Shown: positions 21,356-30,250 of the stretch, one piece after another | How the letters are laid out: each line of letters starts with the position of its first letter | Numbering within the stretch: position 1 is the first letter of the stretch | Source: Schistocerca nitens | Taxonomy: Eukaryota; Arthropoda; Insecta; Orthoptera; Acrididae | Assembly: GCF_023898315.1 (NCBI RefSeq) | Contig: NC_064619.1 | Location: 304,210,150-304,274,149 of the forward strand | Length of the DNA stretch: 64,000 nucleotides | Direction of reading: 5' to 3' | Made by a program: the position numbers and the translations under genes | Notes under the pieces: model-generated | Seen by the model: only the letters and a program-made list of their open reading frames with translations | The model's database searches: none | Told to the model about the DNA's origin: nothing

Positions 21356-23194
21356 ATATTCTGAATAGGAGCCGATCCCGTGTCCGGAAACATACAGTTC
21401 CCGTTCTACGACGTTTCAGTCCTTATTTAAAGCTCATCTATTTCTGCTTGAGGTATTGAATTATCCGTAACGCAGTACAATTATTAGGTAACAATTAGAA
21501 CGGAATATCCATTTATCACTTAAGTACATTTGTTTGTGTCAACACTTAAACATTATGCGCTTACATTGTTCCAAAACAAAAAAAGAAATTTAAAAGAAGT
21601 TTACATTACGCATTACGAAGGAGGCTCGAAGTAGTGACCACCAACATTGTTCAAACACTGTGCCCCTGAAGCATGTTCTGGTATACACTCTCGATCACCT
21701 GGTGTCTCTTCTGTTCCCAGTTCGGCGAGAACTCGTGCCAGCAGATATTCTTCTGTCTCTACAAGAATCAAGGGAGGAGTAACGTGATATCATGTGACCC
21801 TCTGACGTAGTACACGTCATCCTGTCTACCCTAGTGCATACCAGGACAAGCAACTCGGAGACTTTTCTCTTTCCCCACCAAATGTCGACGCATTATTCAT
21901 CTGAACTAAAACTGTCGTAAACGGAAACGGTACGTTTCCAGTCATGGGTTCCTATTCAAAATATTAAGTACTCACTCCCCTCTATACGTCCTAGTAGTTT
22001 GAGCGGGATTTTACGAGCTCCGTATATAAGCAAGGAGAAATTCCTGGACTTTTGAACTCTCGCTAATCCACGTTCGACTGCGCTAGCAGAGTTGTGTGGG
22101 GCGAACGCTGAATGTGGGAGGGAGGTATCGACCGCGCGGCAGAGATGAGGCGCGTCCATTACCGTATTGCTGCGGCCCTGCCGCTGCCCCTGCGGGCATA
22201 GCGTGCCCTCGTCCCACACACACAGCTCTGGAGCCCCTCCCGCCACAAGTGTTCTTTGCTTAACTGCGGCCCTCCCTTTATTTCTTCCCTGCCCAACAGC
22301 CTCATTTCTCTGCCCCGCCGTGGCAACTAATGCGGGTATCGATTTCGTGAACTCTCCTCCCCACCAACTCCGGTAGGCACTCAGGTCCCTAAGTTCTTTT
22401 CTCATTTCCGTTGCAGAACAACTAGTGTTAATATCTGCTTTCCTTCTGTCGTAACTTAATCCCCGTGTACTCGAGTTGTAAAAGCTACAGAGTATGCTGG
22501 AGGGAGAAGTATGTCGCTCAAGACGAGCGGTTCTGCCTTTATTTGTCAGGCCTCGTCTACACTTCTTTTTCGTTTTTTTATTTGCATAGAGAGAACAGGT
22601 GAATTGCGACTGCATTTCTGAAGGTAGTGAACTCAAATCCCAGACAGCTCATCCAGATTTATGTTTCGTTCAATTAGCATAGAGTCTACAAGAGTGCGAG
22701 GATGTTCTTCCATCTGTCACAACGGATATAATTTCCCATTAAACTAGATCATTGTTCCATCGTAAGTGTAAAGGCCACTGGCAAAGCCGTGCTGATGTGA
22801 TCCCGCACCCTTGCAGAACTGCCAAGCTACCCCGCCCCCCCATGATTCCCTCCCCCCCCCCCCCCCCCCCCGCCTCCCCGCCGTCGTCCCAGTAAACTAC
22901 CCTTCTGCAATTTTTTCTACATAAATTTAGCAATTTTATAATTCTGTAAATTGGTTAAATAAAAGGAAGAAATATTGAAAACTATTACCTCAGTGAACTA
23001 TACTGATGTAAAGTATTGCACATAGCAAATTAAATGTGTCATTTGAAACAATTGAAAGTAAAACAAAATCTTTTTCTTGTTGTTTATGGCAGCTACTGTG
23101 TATTGGATTTGGGATGATGTGTAACAAACAACAGATTTAATTTTCTCATCATAAATTATTAACGGGGTCTAAATTATTAATTCACTTATATTAC
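21356..23194. other. no recognisable gene; one long unexplained ORF
   Basis: A 226-codon minus-strand frame (21956-22636) crosses a GC-rich patch (22080-22340) whose composition lowers stop frequency. It lacks any domain I know, and the translation is low in hydrophobic core patterns. A C-run of ~24 lies at 22849-22872. A short SINE-D-like scrap is near 22640-22665. The rest is AT-rich and featureless. Confidence 0.45.
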
Positions 23195-24245
23195 ACTGAA
23201 GCGCCAAAGAACCTGGTACAGGCATGCGTATTCAAATACAGAGATATGTAAATAGCCAGAATATAGCAAGGCCTGTACAAGACAGCAAGTGTCTGTCGCA
23301 GTTGTCAGATCGGTTACTGCTGTTACAATGGCAGATTATCAATATTTAACTGAGTTTGAACGTGGGGCTATAGTCGGCCCACGAGCGTTGGGATTCAGCG
23401 TCTCCGAGGTAGGGATGAAGAGAGGATTTAACCGTACGACCATTTCACGAGTGAACCGTGAATATCAGGAATCTGGTAAAACATCAGATCTCCGACATCG
23501 CTGCGGCCGGAAAAATATCCTTCAAGAACGACGACCGAAAAGAATCTTTCAACGTGACAGAAGTGCAACCCTTCTGCAAATTGCTGCAGATTTCAATGTT
23601 GGACCATCAACAAGTGTCAGCGTGCGAACCATTCAACGAAACATCATCGATACGGGCTGTCGGAGCCGAAGGCCCATTCGTATACCATTGACGACTGCAC
23701 GACACAAATCTTTACGCCTTGCCTGGGCCCGTCAACACCGACATTCGACTGTTGATGACTGGAAACATGTTGCCTGGTCGGACTAGTCTCGTTTCAAATT
23801 GTATAAAGCGGATGGACGTGTACGGGTATGGAAACAACCTTATCAATCCATGGATACTGCATGTCAGCAGGGGACTGTTCAAGTTGGTGGAGGCTCTTTA
23901 AGGGTGTGGGGCGTGTGCAGTTGGAGTAATATAGGACCCAACATACATCTAGATACGACTCTGACAGGTGACACGTACGTAAGCATCCATCTCATCACCT
24001 GCATCCATTCATGTCCATTGTGCATTCCGACGGACTTGAGCAATTCCAGCAGGACAAGGAGACACTCCAAACGTCCAGAATTGCTTCTGAGTGGCTCCAG
24101 GAACACTCTTCTGAATTTAAATACTTCCATGGGGCACTAAACTCCCCAGACATGAACATTATTGAGAATATCTGGGAAGCTTTGCAACGTGCTGTTCAGA
24201 AGAGATCTGCATCCCCTCGTACGCTGATGAAGTTTCGTTCTGTAG
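23195..24245 (+). pseudogene. Tc1-like element, 3' truncated
   Basis: The 5' non-coding part begins 'ACTGAAGCGCCAAAGAACCT'. The transposase starts with 'MADYQYLTEFERGAIVGPRA' (ATG 23328) and is open to a nonsense codon near 23784, just at the first catalytic 'WSD'. After it the frame resumes ('RFKLYKADGRVRVWKQPYQ', 'QVGGGSLRVWG'). Later segments in other frames include 'SPDMNIIENIWEALQRAVQK' with the catalytic Glu. Homology stops near 24245, so about 50 C-terminal residues and the right TIR are missing. Confidence 0.85.
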
Positions 24246-24479
24246 GACTGCGAACAAACTTCCCGCGAGAAAATAGTTAAGAGGCAAATTACTTCCGCGA
24301 TATTCGGTGCGCAGCGGCGCGCGAGTCGTTGTAGGCCGTCGCCAAGTGTTTTGTTCGGACGGCTCACTTTAATATGACCGAAAATATTCCCTCCTTCCCG
24401 AAAATATTTTACTGGCTGCTAATACATATCCTTCGTCATTGCATCCATCAATCAAAACGCCAATATACGCTAGGCAAAA

Positions 24480-24830
24480 GTAATTGTAGTTATTTTGAAG
24501 CTAATATTTTCACTGAAGACGAGCAAATATTTGTTCGAAAGGTTTTGTGAAACCCAAGTTTTATCTAAATTTGCTGTAAGCCTATTATTCTCAGCATGCA
24601 ATACGTACTTGGTACACAAAAAACCTCGTTCTTACTACTGCAATGTCGCTGTCTTGTGTTACAAATTTTGTCCATCATTACAGTTTCTGAATTAAAAACC
24701 AGGTGGGTGGAGAAGACAGTGCATTGAAGTGACTGGCCAGAATAATCAGTTTTATCACGGACATTCCCCTGTAGTTCTCTAGCCATAGGGTACTGTCCTC
24801 TCTCATCCTAAAGTAATACAATTCTACGTT
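24480..24830 (-). pseudogene. DDE transposon, second copy (N-terminal part)
   Basis: The minus strand is homologous to 28590-29060: 'LLLRIIG...' through the region before the first catalytic Asp, then 'TWVSQNLSNKYLL' where the other copy has 'DETWVSKNHTNKYIL'. It breaks off downstream of that motif (about 24480). It lies on the same strand as, and just downstream of, the larger copy, so this is a partial tandem repeat of the element or an independent insertion. Confidence 0.65.
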
Positions 24831-26017
24831 CTAGTTTTTTGTAAAAGTCGTCAAATATCATAGATTTCAATGCTCTTCTCGGAGAATCGGAATAGGTGCT
24901 GGGACTGCTCTGATGTTACTGCACTGAATATATATACAGTCTATACAGAAGCACCACAACGTTTTGTCATTTTATGAACTGCGTTACCCTTACTACGAAA
25001 GAGCCAGTAAATCTTTCTATGAAAAAAAAGGAGTTAAATTTCGAATGTACAAGTAAACCGAATGCAGTAAGATTATATCCGAATGTAAAGACATTCGATA
25101 TAGGTTTTTAGGAAAAGCTGTTGTTAATTAATGCAGAATTGACAATCTTATTTTAATTGACATTTACTGTCGAGTAAACAAATCACCACCACTTATGATA
25201 AATTTATCAGATGTCTACTGTAAGAGAAAAACATTCGCAGTATGTCCTCTATAACTGAAATGAGTAGACAAACATTTAAATCAAGTCAGCTTTTTACGTA
25301 GACTGCACTTACCTAAACTGAAGGATCTTCTGGCTCCATGTCTTCAGATTCACTGTCGCTTGTTTCAACCAGGTGTATCATAACAGATTCCACTAAGGTG
25401 TCTCGTAAACCTTGGTTCAAGAAATCAATTTCTTGCAATGCTTCTGCGTGTTTTACGCACCTCTCCCAGTCCTACGGAGAAACATTGTCTAGAGCTTCGT
25501 GTGTTAGCTTCTCAACATCAGCAAGTTTGAAAGTAGTATTTCTTTTCGCTACTTCTCGCTTTACTTGGGCCCATATCAATTCAATGGGATTATACTGGCA
25601 GTGATACTGTGGTAAAAATACCACTTGGTGTCCCATTTCGTTTGGCAGTTGATCTAAATCGTAAGTCTTTTTGGCACCTACGATTTCTTCGTTAGACAGG
25701 AGTTCGGCCTTCGTTTCATCGACTGAAAATGAAACATTCTTTCTCTTTAACCACTCCATAATATCTGCCTTGCGCCAATTTGAACGTGGTAGCTTTTCTA
25801 TCTGAAAGGAGAGGTAGCTGGCGTTATCTATCACACTAATTGACCCTTTTTCCAGCGCAGACAACAGTCGAATAAACTAATTCTTAAAAACTTCTCCGCT
25901 CATTTCTGAATGGTAATCGGATTGGCAAGAACGTTTCCCACCACGAAAAAGAAGTTTGGCCTGTGGTATGAAGCCTGTGGCTAATGAACCAGTGTGGGGG
26001 ATGATTAATCGGCCACC

Positions 26018-26107
26018 TTATAACGATATGTTTACGTAATGTGTATACATAAACATACTGTTATAAATGTCCCCGTTCGTAGTCGCTTATTATAACAATA
26101 TGTTTAC
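26018..26107. promoter_or_regulatory. iterated stem-loop, candidate replication origin
   Basis: A 19-bp arm TTATAACGATATGTTTACG (26018-26036) pairs with 26048-26066 (16 of 19 positions) around an 11-nt AT-rich loop TAATGTGTATA. A third direct copy, TTATAACAATATGTTTAC, follows at 26090-26107. Stem-loop plus direct iterons is the layout of rolling-circle origins, but the loop lacks the CRESS nonanucleotide pattern NANTATTAC. It could also be a transposon end. Confidence 0.45.
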
Positions 26108-26168
26108 TTTTGTGCTGTAACATATAGCTATAATCAGCGGTGGAAATATATTTGCGAACGCCGACCGT

Positions 26169-26420
26169 ATGCGGCTGTCTCTTGTTGGATCGTCTGATCA
26201 GTCAGAAGTTGCATTGCAGAGGAGAGTAAATGCCTATTCAAAATATAATTATTTTTGGATAGCTCAAAATGAATTTCCTAAGGGACCGCAGTTTATCATG
26301 CATTTACCAGTAGAATATGGCGCGGAGAAAATATTTCGCCGCATGCAACTTCCGTCCGAACTCGACGAAAGAATTCGTGACCGTGAACTCTCTATTTGGC
26401 AGAAACATAAAGAAAATTAA
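26169..26420 (+). CDS. hypothetical 83-residue ORF in the viral-like block
   Basis: An ATG-started frame on the strand opposite the capsid-like gene; the product is rich in charged residues ('ELDERIRDRELSIWQKHKE' at the end). I recognise no domain. It sits ~60 bp from the iterated hairpin and converges on the minus-strand genes, which is the ambisense arrangement of some small ssDNA viruses. It may be chance. Confidence 0.3.
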   Translation: MRLSLVGSSDQSEVALQRRVNAYSKYNYFWIAQNEFPKGPQFIMHLPVEYGAEKIFRRMQLPSELDERIRDRELSIWQKHKEN

Positions 26421-26655
26421 ATAACTTCATGTCCAATACATAATACAACCGTGTAAGCCATTGTGATCGATAATGCAGACAGTACTCGTATTGACATGTA
26501 CAATGCCATTTAGGTTTTTCATTTCTTAACTTGTAAACAAGCCTATATTTTTGACTACCCTGGCTAGGAGACCTCACTGGACGTGAGGCCATTTTCTAGG
26601 ATGGCCTACGGCTGTGTGTCTGAGAGGGACTCTGAGGTTTTTACTCACTGAGGTT

Positions 26656-26994
26656 CTAATAATTATACCACAATGGTCTGTATCTACCCTGTCTGAAATC
26701 GTAATACCGATGTGCACATCTCACACCATTTGGCATAAAAACAAACTCTCTGTATGCATCACGGAACTGATTAATTAATTGTTGCAAATTTGGCTTGTAG
26801 TACCACAGTTCCTCTAGCACAATTACAGCAGCTGAGTAAGTTATCTTATTTCCATAAAATGTTAATGCTAAATCGTCGATGCGTTGCTGTGTAGTAGGAA
26901 CAAGGAAGGCGAGGCGCAGGTCGTCTGGATAATTCCTGATATGGTCCCAGTTTCCATAAAAAATTCCAACGCAGACATTAGCTGTAAACAACAA
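26656..26994 (-). CDS. hypothetical ORF downstream of the capsid-like gene
   Basis: A 112-codon frame without an ATG at its 5' end (it opens at TTG). Amino-acid use looks protein-like (many Tyr, Phe, Leu; 'NWDHIRNYPDDLRLAFLVP', 'YREFVFMPNG'). It begins 3-8 bp after the capsid-like stop, directly behind a 'TTGTTGTTTACAG' string that looks like a 3' splice site. It may therefore be an exon joined to an upstream one. No family recognised. Confidence 0.4.
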   Translation of the reverse strand: MLFTANVCVGIFYGNWDHIRNYPDDLRLAFLVPTTQQRIDDLALTFYGNKITYSAAVIVLEELWYYKPNLQQLINQFRDAYREFVFMPNGVRCAHRYYDFRQGRYRPLWYNY

Positions 26995-26996
26995 TC

Positions 26997-27002
26997 TTTA
27001 TT
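26997..27002 (-). terminator. poly(A) signal AATAAA overlapping the capsid-like stop codon
   Basis: Minus strand reads TAAATAAAG, so the stop and the polyadenylation hexamer overlap, a compact arrangement common in small DNA viruses. Confidence 0.5.
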
Positions 27003-27799
27003 TAGAAAGTGACCGTACCTTTACGTTTACAAAAGGTCATATATACTCTGTTCCTAACTACAAATGTTACATATTTGACCTCACTTTGTACAACATCATT
27101 TTTGGCCGGTTCATCGCCAGCTATTTCCAAACCGATATAAAACGGATTGACACCTTGAAACAGTTTGTTCTTAGATTTACACAGATTCTCTAAATCAGGC
27201 CATGACTTTACTTTACTTATATCTGCACTAGTCTCTGGTTTAGAATATGTTACAAATTTAAAACGATTCTTTCTACTATACTTTCGCCATGGAACGCCTG
27301 ATGAACGTTCCGGCCGTAAACTGAATGGACCTAACTTATTACTACACGCTAGGCGTACTTTTTCCAATGCACCTTGATCTTCAAATATTTTTTTATTAGC
27401 TCTGTCATCAAGTGTTAGTCGTTCAACTCTTACGTTAATTCTATAAACATATGTTACAATCTTGTTAATAATAACAGAGCCATATTTATTTGCAAAGAAC
27501 TTAAACTCTTCGGCAATATCATAATGTCTAAGTGTTGTGAAGTTGTGCGCATTTTCGTCATATTTTTCGGTGGTGCCCATTTTTCCATATTCGAAGCGTA
27601 CTCCATCTGATTGCCTATATTCGGTACGCCATTTACACATTCGACCGAAATACGGCCTAGTCAGAATATTCCGTCGGCGTATCCAACGCCTCGGTCGTGC
27701 ACGGCGAAACCGGGTCATCATCCTCGTCCGACGATATGCATATAACTTCCTCCTCGGCCTCCACGTCCGACGTGTCCGACGCCATCTCCTCCTTAACAT
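27002..27799 (-). CDS. Arg-rich capsid-like protein (265 aa), viral-like
   Basis: ATG-started and open throughout. The first ~60 residues are extremely basic: 'MLRRRWRRTRRTWRPRRK', then 'RFRRARPRRWIRRRN'. This resembles the DNA-binding, nuclear-targeting N-terminal arm of circovirus/cyclovirus and other small ssDNA-virus capsid proteins, which are usually 220-290 residues long. The remaining ~200 residues are mixed and beta-rich in appearance, as expected for a jelly roll, but I cannot confirm the fold. The stop codon overlaps an AATAAA signal (minus strand, 26997-27002). Its 5' end overlaps the helicase frame by ~140 bp. No internal stop is seen, unlike the transposon around it. Confidence 0.55.
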   Translation of the reverse strand: MLRRRWRRTRRTWRPRRKLYAYRRTRMMTRFRRARPRRWIRRRNILTRPYFGRMCKWRTEYRQSDGVRFEYGKMGTTEKYDENAHNFTTLRHYDIAEEFKFFANKYGSVIINKIVTYVYRINVRVERLTLDDRANKKIFEDQGALEKVRLACSNKLGPFSLRPERSSGVPWRKYSRKNRFKFVTYSKPETSADISKVKSWPDLENLCKSKNKLFQGVNPFYIGLEIAGDEPAKNDVVQSEVKYVTFVVRNRVYMTFCKRKGTVTF

Positions 27800-28088
27800 T
27801 TAAACAATGTATTATGTGGCAGTCGGCATGTATTACATTCAACCGTGATATCAATGCTTCATCGCCAATATTAAAGTCGTTTGACACAAATATAACAAGT
27901 CCTGTGTGTTTTATGGCCATACCGGGCTTATTTTTAACATTAACAGTTACTGGACGCCCTTCTACAACACGTTTAAGAATGGAGGCACACGGCCGCCAAC
28001 GCAACCAATCAAATTCCTCAAAGACTATTACATTATGAACTTTGAATTTATGGCAATTAATAGATGAACTTACACTACAATGAAGAAT
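27657..28088 (-). pseudogene. SF3 helicase C-terminal fragment of a viral-like Rep
   Basis: The open frame starts after a stop at 28089-28091. It shows a Walker-B-like 'VHNVIVFEEFDW', 'LKRVVEGRPVTVNVKNKPG' and then 'GLVIFVSNDF', which fits motif C with its conserved Asn. This order and spacing match superfamily-3 helicases of small ssDNA viruses. Walker A and any HUH endonuclease domain are missing upstream, so it is a 5'-truncated or spliced gene. The C-terminus is acidic and includes 'VICISSDEDDD', a strong match to a SUMO-interacting motif, encoded over the Arg-rich start of the next gene. Confidence 0.6.
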
Positions 28089-28699
28089 TTAACATGGATT
28101 CCGTTTTGACTGGCACTTCTTTTCTCGTAATGAAAATAATTCCTTTGACGTTTTCACATACACGTCGCACAATAAATCTACTGCTATGCAGTATTGCACT
28201 TTTAGCATTGCACATTTACTTTACACTAAAATAATATCATTTTTAACGATAATAATACGGCGGCAAGACATGCGCGTCCGACGCAAGTTACAAGAGACAA
28301 GAGAAAAAAATGAGTAACTGTTCATCGAGAATATCTCGTACATAAAAAGAAAAAAAAGTGTAAAAGTGTTCTTCTTCTGTCCGTTTTTCGCGCCGCGGTT
28401 TTCAAAGTCAATAACTCACTGCATCTCTGACGGCGCTTCGACAATAAAGAAGTTACGTCACAGGTCGTTCACCTTTTACATTCTCGCAACATTATTTGCT
28501 AACTGTAGCTGTTGCCGAGCGACTACTCGATTAGTGAATGATTTAAAATGATAAGGCAATCACATAATGTTACAACCTCTACCAGTAGACACTTTCAAAC
28601 CGACGTTTCCTTTGGAGTCGTGCAATATATACTTATTGGTGTGGTTCTTTGAAACCCAAGTTTCATCCAAGTACACTACAGGCCTGGTATATTCAGCAC

Positions 28700-28918
28700 G
28701 CATGCCCGCGCGGGGTAGCCGTGCGGTCTTGGGCGTCTTCTCACGGTTCGCGCGGTTGCCCCCATCGGAGGTTCGAGTCCTCCCTCGAGCATAGGTGTAT
28801 ATGTTGTCTTAGTGTAAGTTAGTTTAAGTTAGATTAAGTAGTGCATAAGCCTAGGGACCGATGGCCTCAGCAGTATGGTCCCATAGTCCTTACCACAAAT
28901 TTCCAATTTCAACAGGCA
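28700..28918 (+). mobile_element. SINE-B in the DDE transposon
   Basis: Head 'CGGGGTAGCCGTGCGGTC', box B 'GGAGGTTCGAGTCCTCCC', tail '...TTACCACAAATTTCC'. It interrupts the DDE transposase before its first catalytic Asp; the second copy at 24480-24830 lacks it. TSD not clear. Confidence 0.88.
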
Positions 28919-29490
28919 AGAAGTGCACTGTACGCAAAAACTTCGCTCTTGCTGCCGCAATGTCTCTGCGTTCCATTAATAATTTCCATCCGTCATTACA
29001 CTTCTTGAATCGGAAACCAAGGGAGCGGAGAAGACGAAGAACGGCGGTCTCTGAGCCCGAGGAATAAATTTTTTTGCGGAGGTCAGCTTATATTTTTTTA
29101 GCCGTTCGATACTCTCCTCTGTCGTAAAATCCAAGTACAGTTCTATGCACGAGCTCTTTGTTAAAATCGTGAAAGTCGGTTGATTTCCGTTCACGTTCGT
29201 ATCCCTTTCTTGGAGAATCGAAACACTCATTCATGTCTGGAGATTCTGCCAATGACACAGATTTGCTAATACGGCCTACAGTTAACTCGGAGACACCACA
29301 CGCTTTAGCAGTTAGTTTATGAATTTGCCCAAAATTTAAGTTATGCCTTTCTTTTTCACTGTCGGCCGGACCAGTAAAACACTTGAGAACATTCGATATG
29401 ATAATTTTTTATTGTTTACGAATGTCTTCCCGCCCTTTACGCACACCGACCGGAGTAGTACTACAAGTAGGCCGTTGCTCCTGCATTGTT

Positions 29491-29924
29491 GTTCATCACC
29501 GAACGCACGTCAAAGCACCTTTCTAAAGACAGTAAGACCCTGAGATCAGTCGTGAACACTCCATATAGCACGGTAACACTGAGCTTTCAGCTGCTCTGAC
29601 CTACCGCACCGCTAATGGCACCTGCATGGCAACAAATCCGAGAGGCGGGCGAATCACAGCCCGCAGTCCCTCCTAGCGGTAGGCAGCTGCCGTGATCTTG
29701 AGGACTCCACTTTCGTGTCGACCACTCTAGTGGGTGGATGGGTGGTGGGGTGGCAGCGGAGGGGTGTGGGCGTTATCTGGGTGTCGTGTAGTGATTCAGC
29801 CTGTTCATTCCATCTTCTACCTGCTGCACATACATACGGGCATTTTCTTGACGAATCTGCGCTATGGTGCTTCCCATGCGGAACTTGGTTGAAAACTACT
29901 GTCCCAGCTGATAAGGGCTTAATT
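29491..29924. other. no recognisable gene
   Basis: Includes G-rich 29730-29780. Opposed open frames (29654-30010 minus, 29715-30137 plus) without motifs. Confidence 0.45.
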
Positions 29925-30250
29925 TGGATAAAATGTTCACGGATTTTTTGCTCCATCAGATTTATGTGTAATCTCAAACTTTCGTTAAGTTCCTCTGTCA
30001 TAATGGTCAAGAATTATCTGAAGGGCCACGTAGTATTTCATTTAGTAGGCCTAATTATGCCACGGAGACATTTCAAAATCATGGAACTCCCATACGCTAC
30101 CAGAGATTCTGTCTATATATTTAATGGACGAACATAAGCAGTGGTGCTGATTTCGTTGGATGACGGTTAACTCAGCATATTTCTCTGTAGCCTTTCGGTA
30201 TCAAGCACCGTTTCCAAGCACCACTAAGGGTGTAGCCACAGTCCCGGTTA
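29925..30250 (+). repeat. left inverted copy flanking the Mutator-like element
   Basis: Homologous, in inverted orientation, to 33080-33420. The best match is 'ACTCAGCATATTTCTCTGTA' (30172-30191), present at 33165-33184 as its complement. Deduced peptides also align ('VFHLVGLIMPRRH' with 'LLYLVGRIVSCRH'), so the repeat was probably coding. Confidence 0.75.

Larger units (their letters stand above)
26003..28566 (-). mobile_element. small-DNA-virus-like insertion (endogenous viral element candidate)
   Basis: This ~2.55-kb block splits the DDE gene between two conserved motifs. It contains an iterated hairpin (26018-26107), an 84-codon plus-strand frame, and on the minus strand a helicase fragment, an overlapping Arg-rich frame and a further 111-codon frame. 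Gene content (SF3 helicase plus a small basic capsid-like protein, total ~2.5 kb) suggests an old integrated CRESS-type or parvo-like ssDNA virus. No clear TSD: only 'AT' is shared at the two junctions while keeping the transposase frame. Whether all parts arrived together is inference. Confidence 0.55.
25320..29490 (-). pseudogene. Tc1/mariner-superfamily DDE transposon, interrupted
   Basis: Read on the minus strand, an N-terminal part starts at the Met near 29489. It continues through helix-turn-helix-like 'FGQIHKLTAKACGVSELTVG' to 'SLGFRFKKCNDGWKLLMERR'. It is interrupted by SINE-B (28700-28918) and resumes with 'VVYLDETWVSKNHTNKYIL' (first catalytic Asp) and 'TGRGCNI' at ~28567. After a ~2.55-kb insertion it continues from ~26002: 'IPHTGSLATGF', 'ISVIDNASYLS' (second Asp), 'RSNWRKADIMEWLKRKNVSF', 'LPQYHCQYNPIELIWAQVKR' (Glu) and an acidic C-terminus ('SDSESEDMEPED') near 25330. 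In-frame stops occur near 25470 and 25880 and in the N-terminal part. Confidence 0.8.

Noticed and set aside
21956-22636. 226-codon minus-strand ORF as a host gene
   Set aside because: It crosses a GC-rich patch, has no domain, no splice context and irregular composition; a chance open frame is the simpler explanation.
26037-26047. canonical CRESS nonanucleotide in the hairpin loop
   Set aside because: The loop TAATGTGTATA does not fit NANTATTAC, so I did not call a confirmed origin.
26003-28566. the viral-like genes and the DDE transposase as one composite virus-transposon
   Set aside because: The transposase is interrupted mid-domain and continues in frame on the far side, which points to insertion rather than common origin; not excluded.
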